The notes below the pieces were generated by a model. The model saw nothing but the letters and a program-made list of their open reading frames with translations, did no database searches and was not told the DNA's origin. Source: Cenococcum geophilum 1.58 (taxonomy: Eukaryota > Ascomycota > Dothideomycetes > Gloniales > Gloniaceae). Taken from it: a stretch of DNA of 64,000 bases. Both the position numbers and the translations under genes were made by a program. Location of the stretch: contig KV748207.1 of assembly GCA_001692895.1 (NCBI GenBank), forward strand, positions 558,001-622,000. The letters are read 5' to 3'. This document shows positions 43,634 through 56,179 of the stretch, one piece after another (positions within the stretch are counted from its first letter, which is position 1; each line of letters begins with the position of its first letter).

Positions 43634-45791
43634 TTAGTCAACCTCCTCCATGGCACTCTCCCCACTAGCTTCAGCAGGTGCGGCCTCTTCAGCCTTAACC
43701 TCCTCAACAGTCTCGACTTCCTCGTCAACATTTAAGCCGAGGGAAACGAGCTTGTGGATGCGCTCGGCGTACTGGACAGGCTCATCGATTGTGAAGCCGG
43801 ACACAAGGAGTGATGTCTCGAAGAGGAGCAGGGTGATGGACTTGACAGTACGATCCTCCTCGCCATCAGTCTCAACCTTGCGCTTCAACTCCTTGATAAT
43901 CGGGGACTTGGGTGAAATCTCGAACGTTTTCTTCGATGACATGTACGAGCTCATGGAGGTATCACGCAGGGCTTGGGCCTTCATGATACGCTCCATGTTG
44001 GCGGACCAACCAAACTGGCCAGTACGGATAGCGCATGGCGAACCGATAAGCTTATGGCTGACAACAACCTTCTCGACCTTGTCACCGAGGACGTTCTTCA
44101 AGCTCTTGGCGAGACCCTCGAAATCCTTCTCCTCGGCCTCACGCTGCTTCTTCTCCTCCTCGCTCTCCTCGAGCTCAAAGTCCTTGGTAATGTCGACAAG
44201 CTTCTTGCCGTCAAACTCCTTGAGCTGGGTCATAGCATACTCATCGATTGGATCAACAAGGAATAAAACTTCGAAACCCTTATCCTTTAGCGTATCAAGG
44301 AATGGGGACTTCTGCACGGCTTTGAGGGATTCGCCAGTGATGTAGTACATCTGTTTCTGATGTTCAGGCATGCGTGTAACGTAGTCGGCGAGAGAAGTAG
44401 TCTCATCACCAGACTTAGTAGAGTTGAAGCGAAGGAGCTTAGCAAGAGCCTGGCGGTTCTGAGAGTCCTCGTGAATTCCGAGCTTGATGTTCTTGCTGAA
44501 GGCCGAGTAGAACTTGTCAAACTGCTCTCGGTCTTCGGCGATTTCGTTGAACAACTCAAGGGTCTTCTTAACTATGTTCTTGCGGATCACCTTCATGATC
44601 TTGTTCTGCTGGAGTGTCTCACGGGAAAGGTTTAGAGGAAGATCCTCGGAGTCGACAACACCCTTGACGAAGCTAAGCCACTCTGGGATGAGGTCGGTGG
44701 CATCATCAGTGATGAAGACGCGGCGAACGTAGAGCTTAATGTTGTTCTTGGTCTTCTTCGTCTCGAAGAGGTCGAAAGGTGCTCGCTTGGGAACGAAGAG
44801 GATAGCGCGGAATTCGAGCTGGCCCTCAACCGAGAAGTGCTTTACGGCAAGGTGGTCTTCCCAGTCGTTGGAAAGAGACTTGTAGAATGATGCGTACTCT
44901 TCCTGGGAGATGTCTTGAGGGTTTCGTGTCCAGATTGGCTTAGTCTTATTCAACTCTTCCTCCTCAATCTTGGATTCCTTGACCTTCTTCGTCTTCTTTT
45001 TCTTCTCCTCTTCCTCATCATCAACCTCCTCGACCTTGGGCTTCTTGTCCTCGTCTTCCTCCTTCTCTTCAGCCTCGTCATCCTCAACCTCCTTCTCGGT
45101 CTCTTTGAGGACGTGGAGGTAGATTGGGTAGGAAATGAACTCGGAATGCTTCTTGACAACCTCCTTGATCTTACTCTCATTTAGGTAGTCAGTTTGTTCT
45201 TCCTTGAGGTGGAGAATCATCTTCGAGCCACGGCCCAGAGGCTCGCCTTCGGTATCCTGTGTGATCGTGAAGGTGCCGCCTGCGCTTGACTCCCAGATGT
45301 ACTGCTCGTCATCGTTATGCTTCGACACGACAGTGACTTTATCGGCAACGAGGTAGGCAGAGTAGAAGCCAACACCGAATTGCCCAATCATAGAGATATC
45401 GGCACCAGCAGTCAGAGCTTCCATGAACTGCTTGGTACCTGACCGAGCAATCGTACCCAGGTTGTTGACCAAATCCTAAGAAAACTGTTAGTTCCGGTGG
45501 TCGTAGAACAAGTCTTATAGTTCAACTTACCGCTTTTGTCATACCAATACCGGTGTCACGAATTGTAAGTGTCTTCGCCTCCTTGTCTGGAATGATGTCG
45601 ATGCGGAGATCCTTGCCGCTGTCTAGCTTGCTAGGATCCGAGAGAGCCTCATATCGGATCTTGTCAAGCGCATCGGAAGCATTGGAAATCAACTCTCGCA
45701 GGAAGATCTCCTTATTTGAGTAGACTGTGTTGATAATGAGGCCGAGAAGCTGAGAGATCTCGGCCTGAAACTCAAAGGATTCGGCAGGCAT
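43634..45791 (-). CDS. hsp90: Cytosolic heat-shock protein Hsp90
   Basis: Two exons, 45791-45531 and 45475-43634, with a 55-bp phase-0 intron after Ala87, give 700 residues. N-terminal GHKL ATPase: Glu33 ([16 protein letters not shown]), Asn37, Asp79-Gly (RDTGIGMT) and [12 protein letters not shown] charged linker runs from about 210 to 260 ([13 protein letters not shown]). The middle domain carries the catalytic Arg in [11 protein letters not shown]. The C-terminal dimerisation domain ends in MEEVD, the TPR-cochaperone docking tail of cytosolic Hsp90. The chaperone folds kinases, steroid-receptor-type and many other clients. An intron right after the ATP-lid start is common in ascomycete hsp90 genes (recalled). 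A heat-shock-element-like site lies upstream at 46173. All key residues are intact. Confidence 0.97.
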
Positions 45792-46172
45792 GATTGTAGT
45801 ACTGCGGTGGGGGGAGATAATTGTCTATGCAATTACGGAGTCAGTGACTAATAGCCAGTGCGCTTGAGTGGTGAGGTAAATATTATGGTTCAGAAAATTG
45901 TAGAATATGCAATAATTGAAGTCAAGGTTCTGTGACCAGTGTGGGTCTCTGCCTAGAAGATGACGAGGCTGTGAGGTTTGTTTATATACTTACGATTCTC
46001 AGAGGGTTATGAGGGTCTAACGGCTTTATAAAAGCACTAGTGGATGAGATTGACTCGCAGTAAAGATGGTAGAGGAAGGAAATCTATCCGTTTTCAACAG
46101 TTTGGAGAGAGGATGGAGGAGGTAGAAGAAGTGTTTGGAGGGAGAAGCTGAAATACTCCCGCACAAAGCTCG

Positions 46173-46187
46173 AGAAGATTCTAGACG
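46173..46187 (-). promoter_or_regulatory. Heat-shock-element-like site upstream of hsp90
   Basis: The plus strand reads GAGAAGATTCTAGACGAAG. GAA (46174-46176), TTC (46179-46181) and GAC (46184-46186) alternate at 5-bp spacing, the nGAAnnTTCnnGAAn pattern bound by Hsf1 with one mismatch. It is about 385 bp upstream of the hsp90 start. Function is inferred from the gene identity. Confidence 0.5.
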
Positions 46188-46796
46188 AAGCCGGCAACAC
46201 TGCGGTTTAGGGATGCCTAGCCAATCATCGCCCTTGCTGGTTTTGCGCCTCGCTCACCGCCCTCCCACCCAAACTCTAACCCCAAAGCTCGTTCACCCAG
46301 CCTCCGCCCTTTTGAAGGTCAAGGGCGGGTGAAATCGTTTGTGCTCGTCTGAATGGGCTTACCTCAAAGTTGCGTTTGGTAACAACGCGCTCGTTCTCCT
46401 TGAAATCCCAGGTTGTTCGATGTTTTAACAACCCAACTTTATTTGTAGAGCTACTGGAATTCTGCCTGCTCGAGCCTGTTGATATCAGCCTCGCTCAGCC
46501 TTGCATTCCGCCTTCGTTCGATTCGATGTGCGCAACAGCCTGGCGTCCCTCACGGCATGCTGGTGCTTTCACACAGTCCCACTCGCACAGAGTCAATACC
46601 ATTCGAATTGGCCTCTGCCTGCAATTCTACTTATAAGCCCAGTTAGTTGAGAAACATTGTCTCGATTGTGCCTCGGTGGGCCATTCAGCAGAGCCCCACC
46701 CCTCAATTACGAGATCAGATCCCCAGCCATTCGACCAGCCCTCTTGTTAAACTGTTGGAGTCGATTTCATGCTTAACTAGATGACAGTACTCCTGG

Positions 46797-48000
46797 CTTA
46801 CGACTTGTATCTACATCGCCGTCCTCATTGTAGAATACCCAACAAATTGGCTTATCCAACGCGTTCCGATCGCTAAATGCCTCGGCCTAAACATCGTCCT
46901 CTGGAGCATAACTCTCGCTCTACATGCTGTCTGCCCCAGCTTCGCCAGCCTTGTGGCTGTTCGTACGCTTCCCAGTATCTTCGAGGCCGGTGTCAGCTCT
47001 CTTCGTGCTGGGCTCAATGCGGTATAAGCGAGAGGAGCAGGCCCAGATCGTTACGTATTGGTATATGATGAATAGTGGACAGCAGATCGTTGGTGGTCTT
47101 CTAGTATACTGCTTTTCCCTTATTCATCATGGACTATTGAAAGCTGGCAAGCCATCTTCCTAACCTACGGATACTTCTCTATTCTCTAGAGCTGCTTCGT
47201 CTTGTAGTGGCTTCCTGGTATGTACTGTTTTACAACTGCAATTCTTCATGATCACATAAACTGACCGGTAACTTAGACAGCCCTATGCGAGCCAAATGCT
47301 TCACAGAAGATGACAAAACTCTAATGATTGAACGCGTTCGAACCAATCAAACCAGTATCCAGAACAAAACGTTCCGCCTTGAGCGAATCAAGGAAGCTCT
47401 TCTTGACCTCTAATCCTAGTGCTATTGTGGTATTGCAATCTGTATCACACTCTCGGCCTCCGGCCTCGGGGCATTTGCAAACATCATCATCTCAGGCTTC
47501 CACTTCACTGTACTGCAGACGCAGTTACTCGAAGGTGCATTGCGGCTTTTCTTGGTGCACGCCCATCCCCTGCAAATGGGACCTCTCGTCTGAGAATAAC
47601 CAAACCCGACTAATCAGCGCGGAGGTAATTGTACTGACCCCAAGAACCATTCCTTCCATTAGGGGTTTGTCAAGGTCCTTTGCACCGTCGGAACAATGCC
47701 CGTGTAGATCATACGCTCGGTGAGATGTGCAGGACCAAAGAGCACACCCAATGGGATGCAAAGGGGTGGCGTAAATATGCTGGTTTCATTGCAGTCACAA
47801 CTCTTCGACAATTGGGAGGCACGTGGGCATTCACAAAAAGCATTATGACAGGCGTGGTGGAGACAGAATAGAACGACTTTCTCACCCGATTTCCAAGCAA
47901 CGACATAATTAGTCTCATTGGTTTTCTCCACACTTGACCTGTTCGTGCTGTTATTCCCGTCCACAACCGAAAATACTCCAAGCCTAGTTAAAGCTTTGCC
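46797..48000 (+). pseudogene. MFS permease pseudogene, Dal5/anion:cation symporter type
   Basis: Membrane-protein segments follow in order but in different frames. Frame 1: CIYIAVLIVEYPTNWLIQRV and LWSITLALHAVCPSFASLVA. Then, in the ORF 46924-47163: MRYKREEQAQIVTYWYMMNS, GQQIVGGLLVYCFSLIHHG. After a normal-looking intron at about 47221-47278: SPMRAKCFTEDDKTLMIERV. Later, with stops: SGLGAFANIIISGFHFTVLQ. The motifs (EYPTNxLxQRxP, YKREEQ, ERVRxNQ, FHFxxLQTxLL) are those of fungal allantoate/pantothenate-type permeases. The N-terminal helices and a start are not visible. Several frameshifts; the C-terminal third is barely readable. GC-normal, so decay is not RIP. Confidence 0.7.
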
Positions 48001-48198
48001 CAAGTTACATGTGCCTCAGTCTGTAAGAACTACAGCTACCGTGCTGTCCTTCCCATTCTCGCTGTTAAGCCTCAATTTATAGAATCTCTTAACAGCGGCT
48101 CCATTGCCTCAGAGTCTCATTGATGATGTAACTCTCTTGGACCCAATCATTTGACTTCGTGACAATAAACCTATTTACAAATGCTGTACCTAAACTAG

Positions 48199-50324
48199 CT
48201 ACTCTTCGATTTCGTTCGTGCCCTCTGCAGCCCTCGCATCTGTCTCTGTATCCTGACTATCAGGTCTTTCAGTAGTGTTAGCAGCCTTCATATCCGAGGG
48301 AAGCGGTGCTGCAATAACACCCGCAGGTGGGTGGACCTGGCCGAAGCCCTCGGCATCCTCAGCGTCAAGTTGCATTAGATAGGTCTCCCAGATTTCGATG
48401 AGCTGGCGGGTACCCGTTAGCCGTACTCTAAGCTAGCCGGGCTACTATTAAGAGGGGAAGAAAAGTAATAGAATAGGAAGGGTAAGGCAACAAGCAGTCA
48501 CATACCTCTTTCTGTGCCTCCACTGCACTCTCTAAATATGTCTCGACGCCCGACTTGAAGTCTTCCACCTTTTCCCGCTCAAATCTCTCCAACTCAGCAC
48601 GCATCAAACGACCCATATCCTCAAAGAGCAGCCGGGCCTGATGCACTCTGCGCTCTGCGTCTGCCACATCGGCGCTGAGTTGACTCAGCTTGTCTTGCTG
48701 CGATTTGCCTTGACGTAGCAATTTGTCCTGAGTTGTCTTACGCTTTTGCAGCTCCGATTCAGCTGTATGCCACGCATGGTATGCTTTTTGCCGTTGCTGG
48801 AAAGCAGTTTTGACGGACCCAATCAAGCGAATATACTCATCGATAACAATACCTAGGGTAAGGACATCCTGCTGCGCTTGACGTTCATAAAGTTCACGTA
48901 TTCGGATTTGTATGTCTGAGAGGCCATCTAACGGGCCGGATAGGGAAGGAGAGAGCTCGACGGCAGCCAGGGAATGGAGCGACGCTGAGAAATCACCGCA
49001 AGCTTCCGCAAGGCCTTTGCGTTGTGCTACGACAGTGTCGGTCGCTTTGAGGAGTGCCCTGAGTTGGGCCTCGAGTGCGTCAAGGTATATTTTGCGGTCA
49101 TGAAACCACTGGAAAAAGAAATCAGTCAGGCTCCATGACACACCTATGGCATATCAGAGTTATCAGGGGCTCCTACATCGTCGTGCTCAATAAACTTCCC
49201 GCTACTTCCAACAGAGATCCCGATAGAGCCAAACATGCCCTTACTCTCCCCCAAGCCGGGATCTTTTCGCTCCTTATTCTTGATGTCAACATTAATCGCA
49301 TCACTCTCGAGGAAAAGTTTTAGGTCTCCATCATGCTGTAATATGGGATGCGCTGCTGTTTTGTTGAGCATCCGCTCGAGGGCAGCCCGTCTCGACTCGA
49401 CGAAATCCGCATCGAACCGACCCACGGCTTGTTTCTCAGGCGGAGGTGGTATAATGACGCCTGGATTGTTATTATGAAGTTGGTTGTATAGCCAAAGGAA
49501 GTCTCGGTAGCGACGGGAAACTGTGAATTCCGGGTTGCGGTATCCTTTCGATGTGGTCTAATGCCACCGTACGGTTAGCGCAAGTTAAAACAGTGGTCAA
49601 TACTGAACATGGCTACCTTTGTCATTACTGAGTATTCCGTGTGAGAGGTGAGGTCTCCCACTTTATGTGGATCTCCCACTGTAATTTGGAATGTGGGCTT
49701 GGCTGCCTGCTCTACGCTCACGCTAGGTTGTGTCTGCCTCTGAGGCGCATTATTACTCGGAGGCTGTACTGGAGGTGGTATCCTTGGCCCCGATATACGC
49801 ATGTCATCCTCCTCATCATCGAGATTTACCGAATCCATCATACTTCGAATTGAAGATGTTGAAGCTGCTGTAGTGGGTCGCGAGACCCGCGCAGAGGCGA
49901 GCTCCTTCTGCGGGGGCGCCGGTGGCTCATCGGGCTGTGATGGTGGAGTAGGAGCCCCTAATGGCCCTAAAGGGTCTTCCACAGCTTCTAGTCGAGTTGG
50001 TTGTGTGCCATACTGACGTCTCCTTGGCCCTCGACCTGCAGGAGATCGGGGAGCAGCAGAGACGTTGGGGACGGAGCTTGCGGTAGGTATTGAGGATTCG
50101 AGGGAATCTACAAAGTGTCAGAGCTTGTTTCGTTTTGGTAGCGCTATGGCTGCAGCTGTACCTGAAGCTCGTAGGCGGTCATCATTAGAAGCCTTAGGGA
50201 GATTTTGGCTTGAATTAGAGCGGGACGGCACGTCTGTGGCTTTGTATTAGCTAGAATTCAAGAAGAAAAGACCGATGCGATACTAACCTCCCCATGGAGA
50301 ACTGCCTTCATCGCCGAGATCCAT
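48199..50324 (-). CDS. vps5: Sorting nexin Vps5, retromer subunit
   Basis: Six exons (50324-50288, 50239-50162, 50107-49617, 49557-49177, 49108-48506, 48402-48199), all GT-AG and frame-consistent, give 597 residues. The N-terminus MDLGDEGSSPWGATD precedes a disordered Ser/Pro region to about 175. The PX domain (about 176-300) has TFQITVGDPHKVG, SRRYRDFLWLYNQLHNNNPG with the phosphoinositide-binding RRY, and IIPPPPEKQAVGRF. A helical BAR domain (about 330-550) follows, from WFHDRKIYLDALEAQLRALL to FKSGVETYLESAVEAQKE, then LIEIWETYL and an acidic tail. With Vps17 and the Vps26-Vps29-Vps35 trimer it tubulates endosomes to return receptors to the Golgi. The gene name follows fungal usage, based on domain order and the PPPPEKQAVGRF block. 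The short first exon is the least certain part. Confidence 0.88.
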
Positions 50325-50802
50325 TGTGTTTGCGAGCAGAATGTTCGTGATGGTGTTGAGGTGCGCTTCGACCGCTCACATGCGCCTAAATCTCGGTGGA
50401 TTGGCGCGATTGGGTGACAAGTTTGCAATAAAATGTGGCTCGTGCGCACAAATTAAATAAAGTGCATCATTCACCGTATCACTAGAGTAGTGAGCTATCT
50501 TTGCATGCCAAAGAGCAGATTTCAAACCTTCAGTAAGGAACGGATTACAGGAGAGGCCAACCACAGGAGATAGTAGCAAAATGCATGCCGAATCCTGAGG
50601 GCCTGTCTTATTGGGTATCTAAATCTAGCTATTTAAAAATACAGAATAGACCTATTTCGCTACCACCATCACCATCTTGCTTCATTTCTCCTCGACACGA
50701 CGGGTCTGCTGTGGAAGAAACCTGTCTTGCATGAATAGAGACCTATTCTCGTCTAGCTTTATTTTTCCTCGACATGAGGAATCTGCTATAGAGGAACCTT
50801 CA

Positions 50803-50836
<34 letters not shown>
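50803..50836. repeat. ACG trinucleotide microsatellite
   Basis: About 11 copies of ACG without interruption, in intergenic DNA 5' of vps5. It creates spurious Val/Thr-run ORFs on both strands. Confidence 0.9.
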
Positions 50837-51978
50837 ATAGTACCCTCCACCACAGAGCTTCATGTAGGGCCTTCCTATAGAGCTTTATAGTTGTATTTGA
50901 GTTGGTAGAGGCGCTCAAGGGGCCTTTAATGGGTTTTTAGGTAAAGATTTATGTACAGCCTTGTTTTGGTGATGGTGACGCGGATAAAATGTGGCAAGAA
51001 CCACTACTCTGCTAATAAAAATAAGAGTACCCTCTGAATCGCCTTGATGAGCTGATAAACGTAACGTCGAGCTTTTATTAATAAATGCGCTGGTTAGTGG
51101 TAGAGTTAATGATTTGTGTGTTTGCACCACCAGAATCACGTGTGAGGCTGTTTTCCAGCACTTTATAATTTTCCTTATACAAATCAATAAATTGCTCATC
51201 CCTTGACCCGTCAATTCGCGCCCAACGGTTATCGATAAGAACTAGCCAATCAATCGAGCTGAATTTAACGCCCGTACTGAGGAATATAAAGCTTTTGGTT
51301 ATATAGTAATTTGATATACACGCCTAATTTTGGGAGTTAAGTCGCCCGGCGTAAGGTTTCTAGCACTTATCCTTCCTGTAGAACCGTATTTTGCATTGTA
51401 GTAGGTAATTAATTGATAGAATCTATATAGATACACGCGTTGTTTAAAACTGGTGTTTGCGCACGGACCACTTACCCATTGGACGCTGACGGGTCAAGGG
51501 ACAACGGTAGCTAGAAACGCTTCTACAATTTCGTTGATTAGAGGGGACCTGATATTTTATAGATATCGGGTCTATATTAGCCTATCCCTTGCATTGATAG
51601 TGTACTTAGAGGTGTGGCCCGTGCACGCGATCAAAGAATATCAACTTCCTCACGTCGAGTGGAGAATAGATAACTTTATCAATTAATTACCACCATAATG
51701 GTTCGTAACTACATTTCTATTGATATAGATCTTGTACAGCCTACTCAATATCCTACTTCCAAAAGGGTCGCAAAGAGGGTCGCGAAAAAGCCACCGCCAA
51801 CCCCCGGACCACGAGGCCTTGGTTATCTGGCAGAGTGGTTGACCGCCTGCGTATGCAGATTCCTGATTGGTGCGCACGGAGCACAGCTCTCAGGACGCGT
51901 TTATCAATGCAAGGGATAACCTATAGAATCAACTTTTTAACAAAAAGGTTAGTGATATCCGCCTGCGGGTATACGTAT
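50837..51978. other. Gene-free stretch before the right RIP block
   Basis: Ordinary to AT-rich DNA. Short ORFs (for example 51453-51686 and 51698-51919) show no recognisable domain. A TGGCAGAGTGG motif at about 51828 resembles a Pol III A-box, but no tRNA fold or B-box was found. Confidence 0.45.
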
Positions 51979-52165
51979 TGTCACGGCACTGACCTGACGC
52001 ATACTGTTTCATACTGTCTCGTACTGTTCCCTACTGTTGGCTGGCCCACCACTAGCGACTTGGCGGCCGGCCCTACTATTTATATACAATACCCCCTTTC
52101 CACCTTCTTCCCCTCTTTATACCACAACGTAGTTATTTAGTCTACTTTATTACAGCACTATGACA
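51979..52165 (+). repeat. Putative 5' LTR of gypsy C
   Basis: Starts TGTCACGGCACTGACCTGAC and may end at CACTATGACA, which gives matched TGTCA/TGACA ends. It has less RIP damage than the internal part. Without the 3' copy the boundaries are a guess. Confidence 0.4.
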
Positions 52166-53481
52166 GTTTATGGTATCTTTAATTTGCGCCCTATCGCAAT
52201 CACTAATTCCCCGTACCCTAGCTAATTAACCTCCGCCCTAGAGCAATCGCGACCTACGCGCGCCTCTGCTAAAACCAATATATCCCTAGCATAGTCCTAG
52301 AATAATCCTTAGTTTTTACCTAGCGCCTAAATAGGCGACACTAACGACGCCAAAATAGCCAAAACCTAGAACCCCTGCGACGTTTTTGTAGACCTATTTA
52401 CAGAGACATACCCTAATATCGCGTAGATAATCCGCCGCTTCCTACTATACCCTAAGACCTTTAAGCCTAGCAAAGCTTACCTTACCCTTGTTAACTATAC
52501 TAATAAGTTCCTTAATAACATTAAAGTAGGACTATAGTATATATATAATATAAATACCGCCAATAAAAAAGCTAACGAAAACCTTAGTACCCTTATCGCT
52601 TTCTAAATAGGAACTATTAACTCCTAGGTAGAGACTATTACCGTTCTAAAATAATTAACCCCTATAATAATAGTAGTAACCTAGCAGAAAAAACGGAGAT
52701 CTAAAGACCCGCTAATATTTAGCGGAAAAGGTACCCCGCTAGAATAATAAGCTAATTTTAAGACCTGGTATATTAAGATTAAGGGAGTCTTTAACTAGGA
52801 CTGGGACTACTTTAACATAGTTTAGTCCCAGATCCTTTATATCTTAAATATACTAAAGGATAAGGCCTATAAGTTTATTAAGTAGGGCCTAGAGCTTATA
52901 TATAAGAACCTAAATAACATATCTATATAGAAATGGCCTACTAAGGAAGATATACTTAAAGACCTTACTACCTACTATAAGGTCCTTAATATAACCTAGG
53001 TTGCAAAGAATAAGCTTAACCATTTCCCCTAAGGCAAGCGTAATTACTAGTCTTAGAAGGGAGAGCTTAATAAGCTAATAGTCCGCGCTAAGAAGATAGA
53101 TAAATAGAAGGTAGACCTACTCTAAAAGTTTATTTCTCTAAAGATAGAAGAGCTAGTACTTAAACTGGCCTATAAAATCAATAATAGCGACTATATAGGT
53201 TAGAGTAAGTAGATAGATATATTTACTAAAAACCTCGCGAACTATGTATACTAAGCTAACCTTAAAAAGAACGCTAACTACTACCTACCTACCTAAGCCC
53301 CTGCCCCTATATTAACCCTAACCCTAGCAGTAACTAGAAAACCTATAAACCTTAATAAAATCTTAAATACGGAGCGCAAGCGCCGCATTAATAATAGACT
53401 ATACCTTACTTATAGCCTACCCGGCTATTAAAAGGATGCCTATAACCCCGCTAAGATAGTAAACCTAGTTCTAATACTACC

Positions 53482-53703
53482 TATTACAGCACTGGCAGAA
53501 CCTAGCAGAACTTAGCAGAACTTAGCAGAACTTCGCGGTTACGTGACTAGAAGACCGTATAAAAAGAACCCTACTTTAACTAGCGCTGCTCTTCTTCTCC
53601 TTTCCTTTCTCTAGCTTTAGATCCTTGTTTATAGACTACCAATCATATAGGCTTACGCGCCCCTCTTACCGTACTTGTGCCTTAATTAACTAAGTCGCTA
53701 ACA
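53482..53703 (+). repeat. 5' LTR of gypsy B
   Basis: 222 bp, TATTACAGCACTGGCAGAAC to CGCTAACA. It contains a GCAGAACTTA tandem and a TATAAAAAGAACCC TATA-like site. The initial TGT has become TAT by RIP. Confidence 0.9.
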
Positions 53704-56179
53704 TTATCTAAAGCTTAACTACCCTTTCTTCCTAAGAAGGAACTTAAATATATTTATAAACTACGAACTAGAATAGAACATAGAATTAGACCTAAAGAAT
53801 ATTACTAGAACTAAAAGAATAGAAAAGAATAATAAGACCTATAGAATATGCATAGACCAGAACCCCTATAGAATCCTACTAAAGGTTACCCTAATAACTA
53901 TACCACGATGCTAAGAAATACAGTAGCTGGTAAAGCAGCCGTAGGACCCTTAAATACCTCTAATAGTAAAACAGTAACTAACTTAAACTCCTAAGTGGAG
54001 CTCGCAGCAGCCAATGCTGAAATTAAACGACTTTGAGAGCTGCTTAAAGCCAGAGAACCCCCTACGCCTAGTGAGGAATTATTAGACACCTAGAGACTTG
54101 CTACGGTCCTTAAAGCTCTAGCCTAATATATAGTATTAGCATCGTCGCGGTCTATAAAGGTCGTGGACCCCCTATTGCTTATAGACGGAACCAACCCTAT
54201 ATTTAATAATTGGAAGCTTTAATTGCAGGATAAGCTTAAAGTTAATGCGGACCACTTCCCTACTACTTAGGCTAAAATGGCCTACGTCTTTGGCCGTACC
54301 GGTGGGGACGTATAGACGCACCTATGTCCGCGGTACGTATAGGACTTAGTAGAGCCCTTCCTCTCTAAAGAAGAGATAATTGTTTACCTGTCTTCTATTT
54401 ATAAGGACCCCTTTAAAGTATAAAACGCCCGACTTGATTATAAAAGCCTAAATATGAAAACGATAGAGACTTTCTCGGCCTTTTAGACCCGCTTTTTATA
54501 CCTAGCCGGCTAGGCTTAAATTCCCTAGGAAGATCTAATGCTAGACCTATTTAATAAGCTTACCCTAGACCTATAGCGAGCTGTACTGCTAGTTTTTACT
54601 ACTATATAGACGCTAAAGGAACTTATAGACTAGTGCTTAGCTATTAACTAAGGCCTCCGCCGAATTAAGGCATGCGCCGAACGGTATAAAGCTAGAAACC
54701 CTTTAAATCAGACCATAAGCAATATAAGAATAGCCTGTAATGCCCCGGCACGATCGGCAACCCCTATAGCACCACCCGTATAGCCTATCGCTAATTTAGC
54801 AGCTAGCTATACGGCCAGCCCTGCTATAGGTCTAGCGAATGCTCGGCCTATATATAGTAACCCCTATATATAGGCCCTTAGTAATTAAGGAGCTTGCTTC
54901 TCTTGCGGATAGAAAGGTTACTGTATAAAGGATTACCTAATAAACGCGAAAGCGGACGAGGTTTTATTAATCTAGGAGGATAGCGCGGAGTCGGAAAAAG
55001 AGAAACCTTAGAGGAAGACTTTTCTCTAGGGTTAAAAGGGATCGATATGTTAGATGTTGATCTAGGTTAGCTAGTTGGTAGAAGAAGCTGCACTATCCCT
55101 TATACTTTATTCCGCAATAGATACTAAGTTTTAACCTCTACTTTAGCTAACTCTAAAGTAAATACCTTCGCCTTAATAGACACCCAGTATGCCGTAAAGC
55201 TGGCTAACTTTCTAAATATACCTATTAAAGAACTGCCTAAACNAATTCCTATNTNNNGGTATAATNGGCGGATAGGACCACCTATTACGACTATCTTGNG
55301 GATTTACCTCCGTGTTAACGGACGAAGGTAGTATAACGCCCCCTTCCTTATTACGGACCTAGGTAGCTATAATATAATCTTAGGGCGAAAATAGCTAGCC
55401 TATTTAGGCTTATAGCTTAATATATGGAGTAGACGGCTTACCTAGCCCGAAATCCTACCCTTAACCCCTTCCTTTATAAAAGAAATTAGTATTATAATAG
55501 AAAACCTTATACGGCCCTAGATTAATACTATTTACTAGGCCGATGCTATGCGTAGGGACTAGGCCTTTAAGAAAGATATATAGCTTAATTNNNAANNGAT
55601 NTGTATACTATGTNNCCCCTANACTACCTATGTTACGCTACCCGCATTAAAGACCTAGGAAGTTAGTAGTAACCTAAAAAAGCCCCCTATGGAGAGCTTA
55701 GGCCCTATATAGCTACGAAGAATAGCAAGGGACGTTGGACGTTATACTGAACTAATAGATTAGAGGGATAATCTATGGAAGATAGAATAGGAGCTAAGAA
55801 AGATTATAAACCCTAGACCGTAAAATACGGTCTAGAAAATAGCTGTAAGGAAACTAGCGGACCTCCTACTAGTTAATATCTGCTATATTAGTGCCGTAGG
55901 ATTCTACTAGAACTTAGTTTAGCCTAATACCGTCGCCTTTATAACGAGCTTATACAAAATTAATTAAATAATTAAGGAAAAGGGAAATAAGCTTAGTGGA
56001 TAAGAAAGCGAGCTTATGGATAAGGAACTAGTAGAACAAAAGCTGCCCTATTAACACTAGAAATTTAAGGATATATTCTCTAAAGCAGCGTCTAATATAC
56101 TTCTACCTTACCAACCGTATAACTATAAGATTAAGATTAAGCAGGGCAAAGAAAATACCCTTAGCTTTAGCCCCCTCTA

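Noticed and set aside
43650-45184. Several plus-strand ORFs across hsp90
   Set aside because: They are shadows of the Hsp90 coding strand.
51820-51910. Possible tRNA or tRNA-derived SINE (A-box-like TGGCAGAGTGG)
   Set aside because: No B-box GGTTCRANNCC, no cloverleaf and no terminator of Pol III type in the right place.
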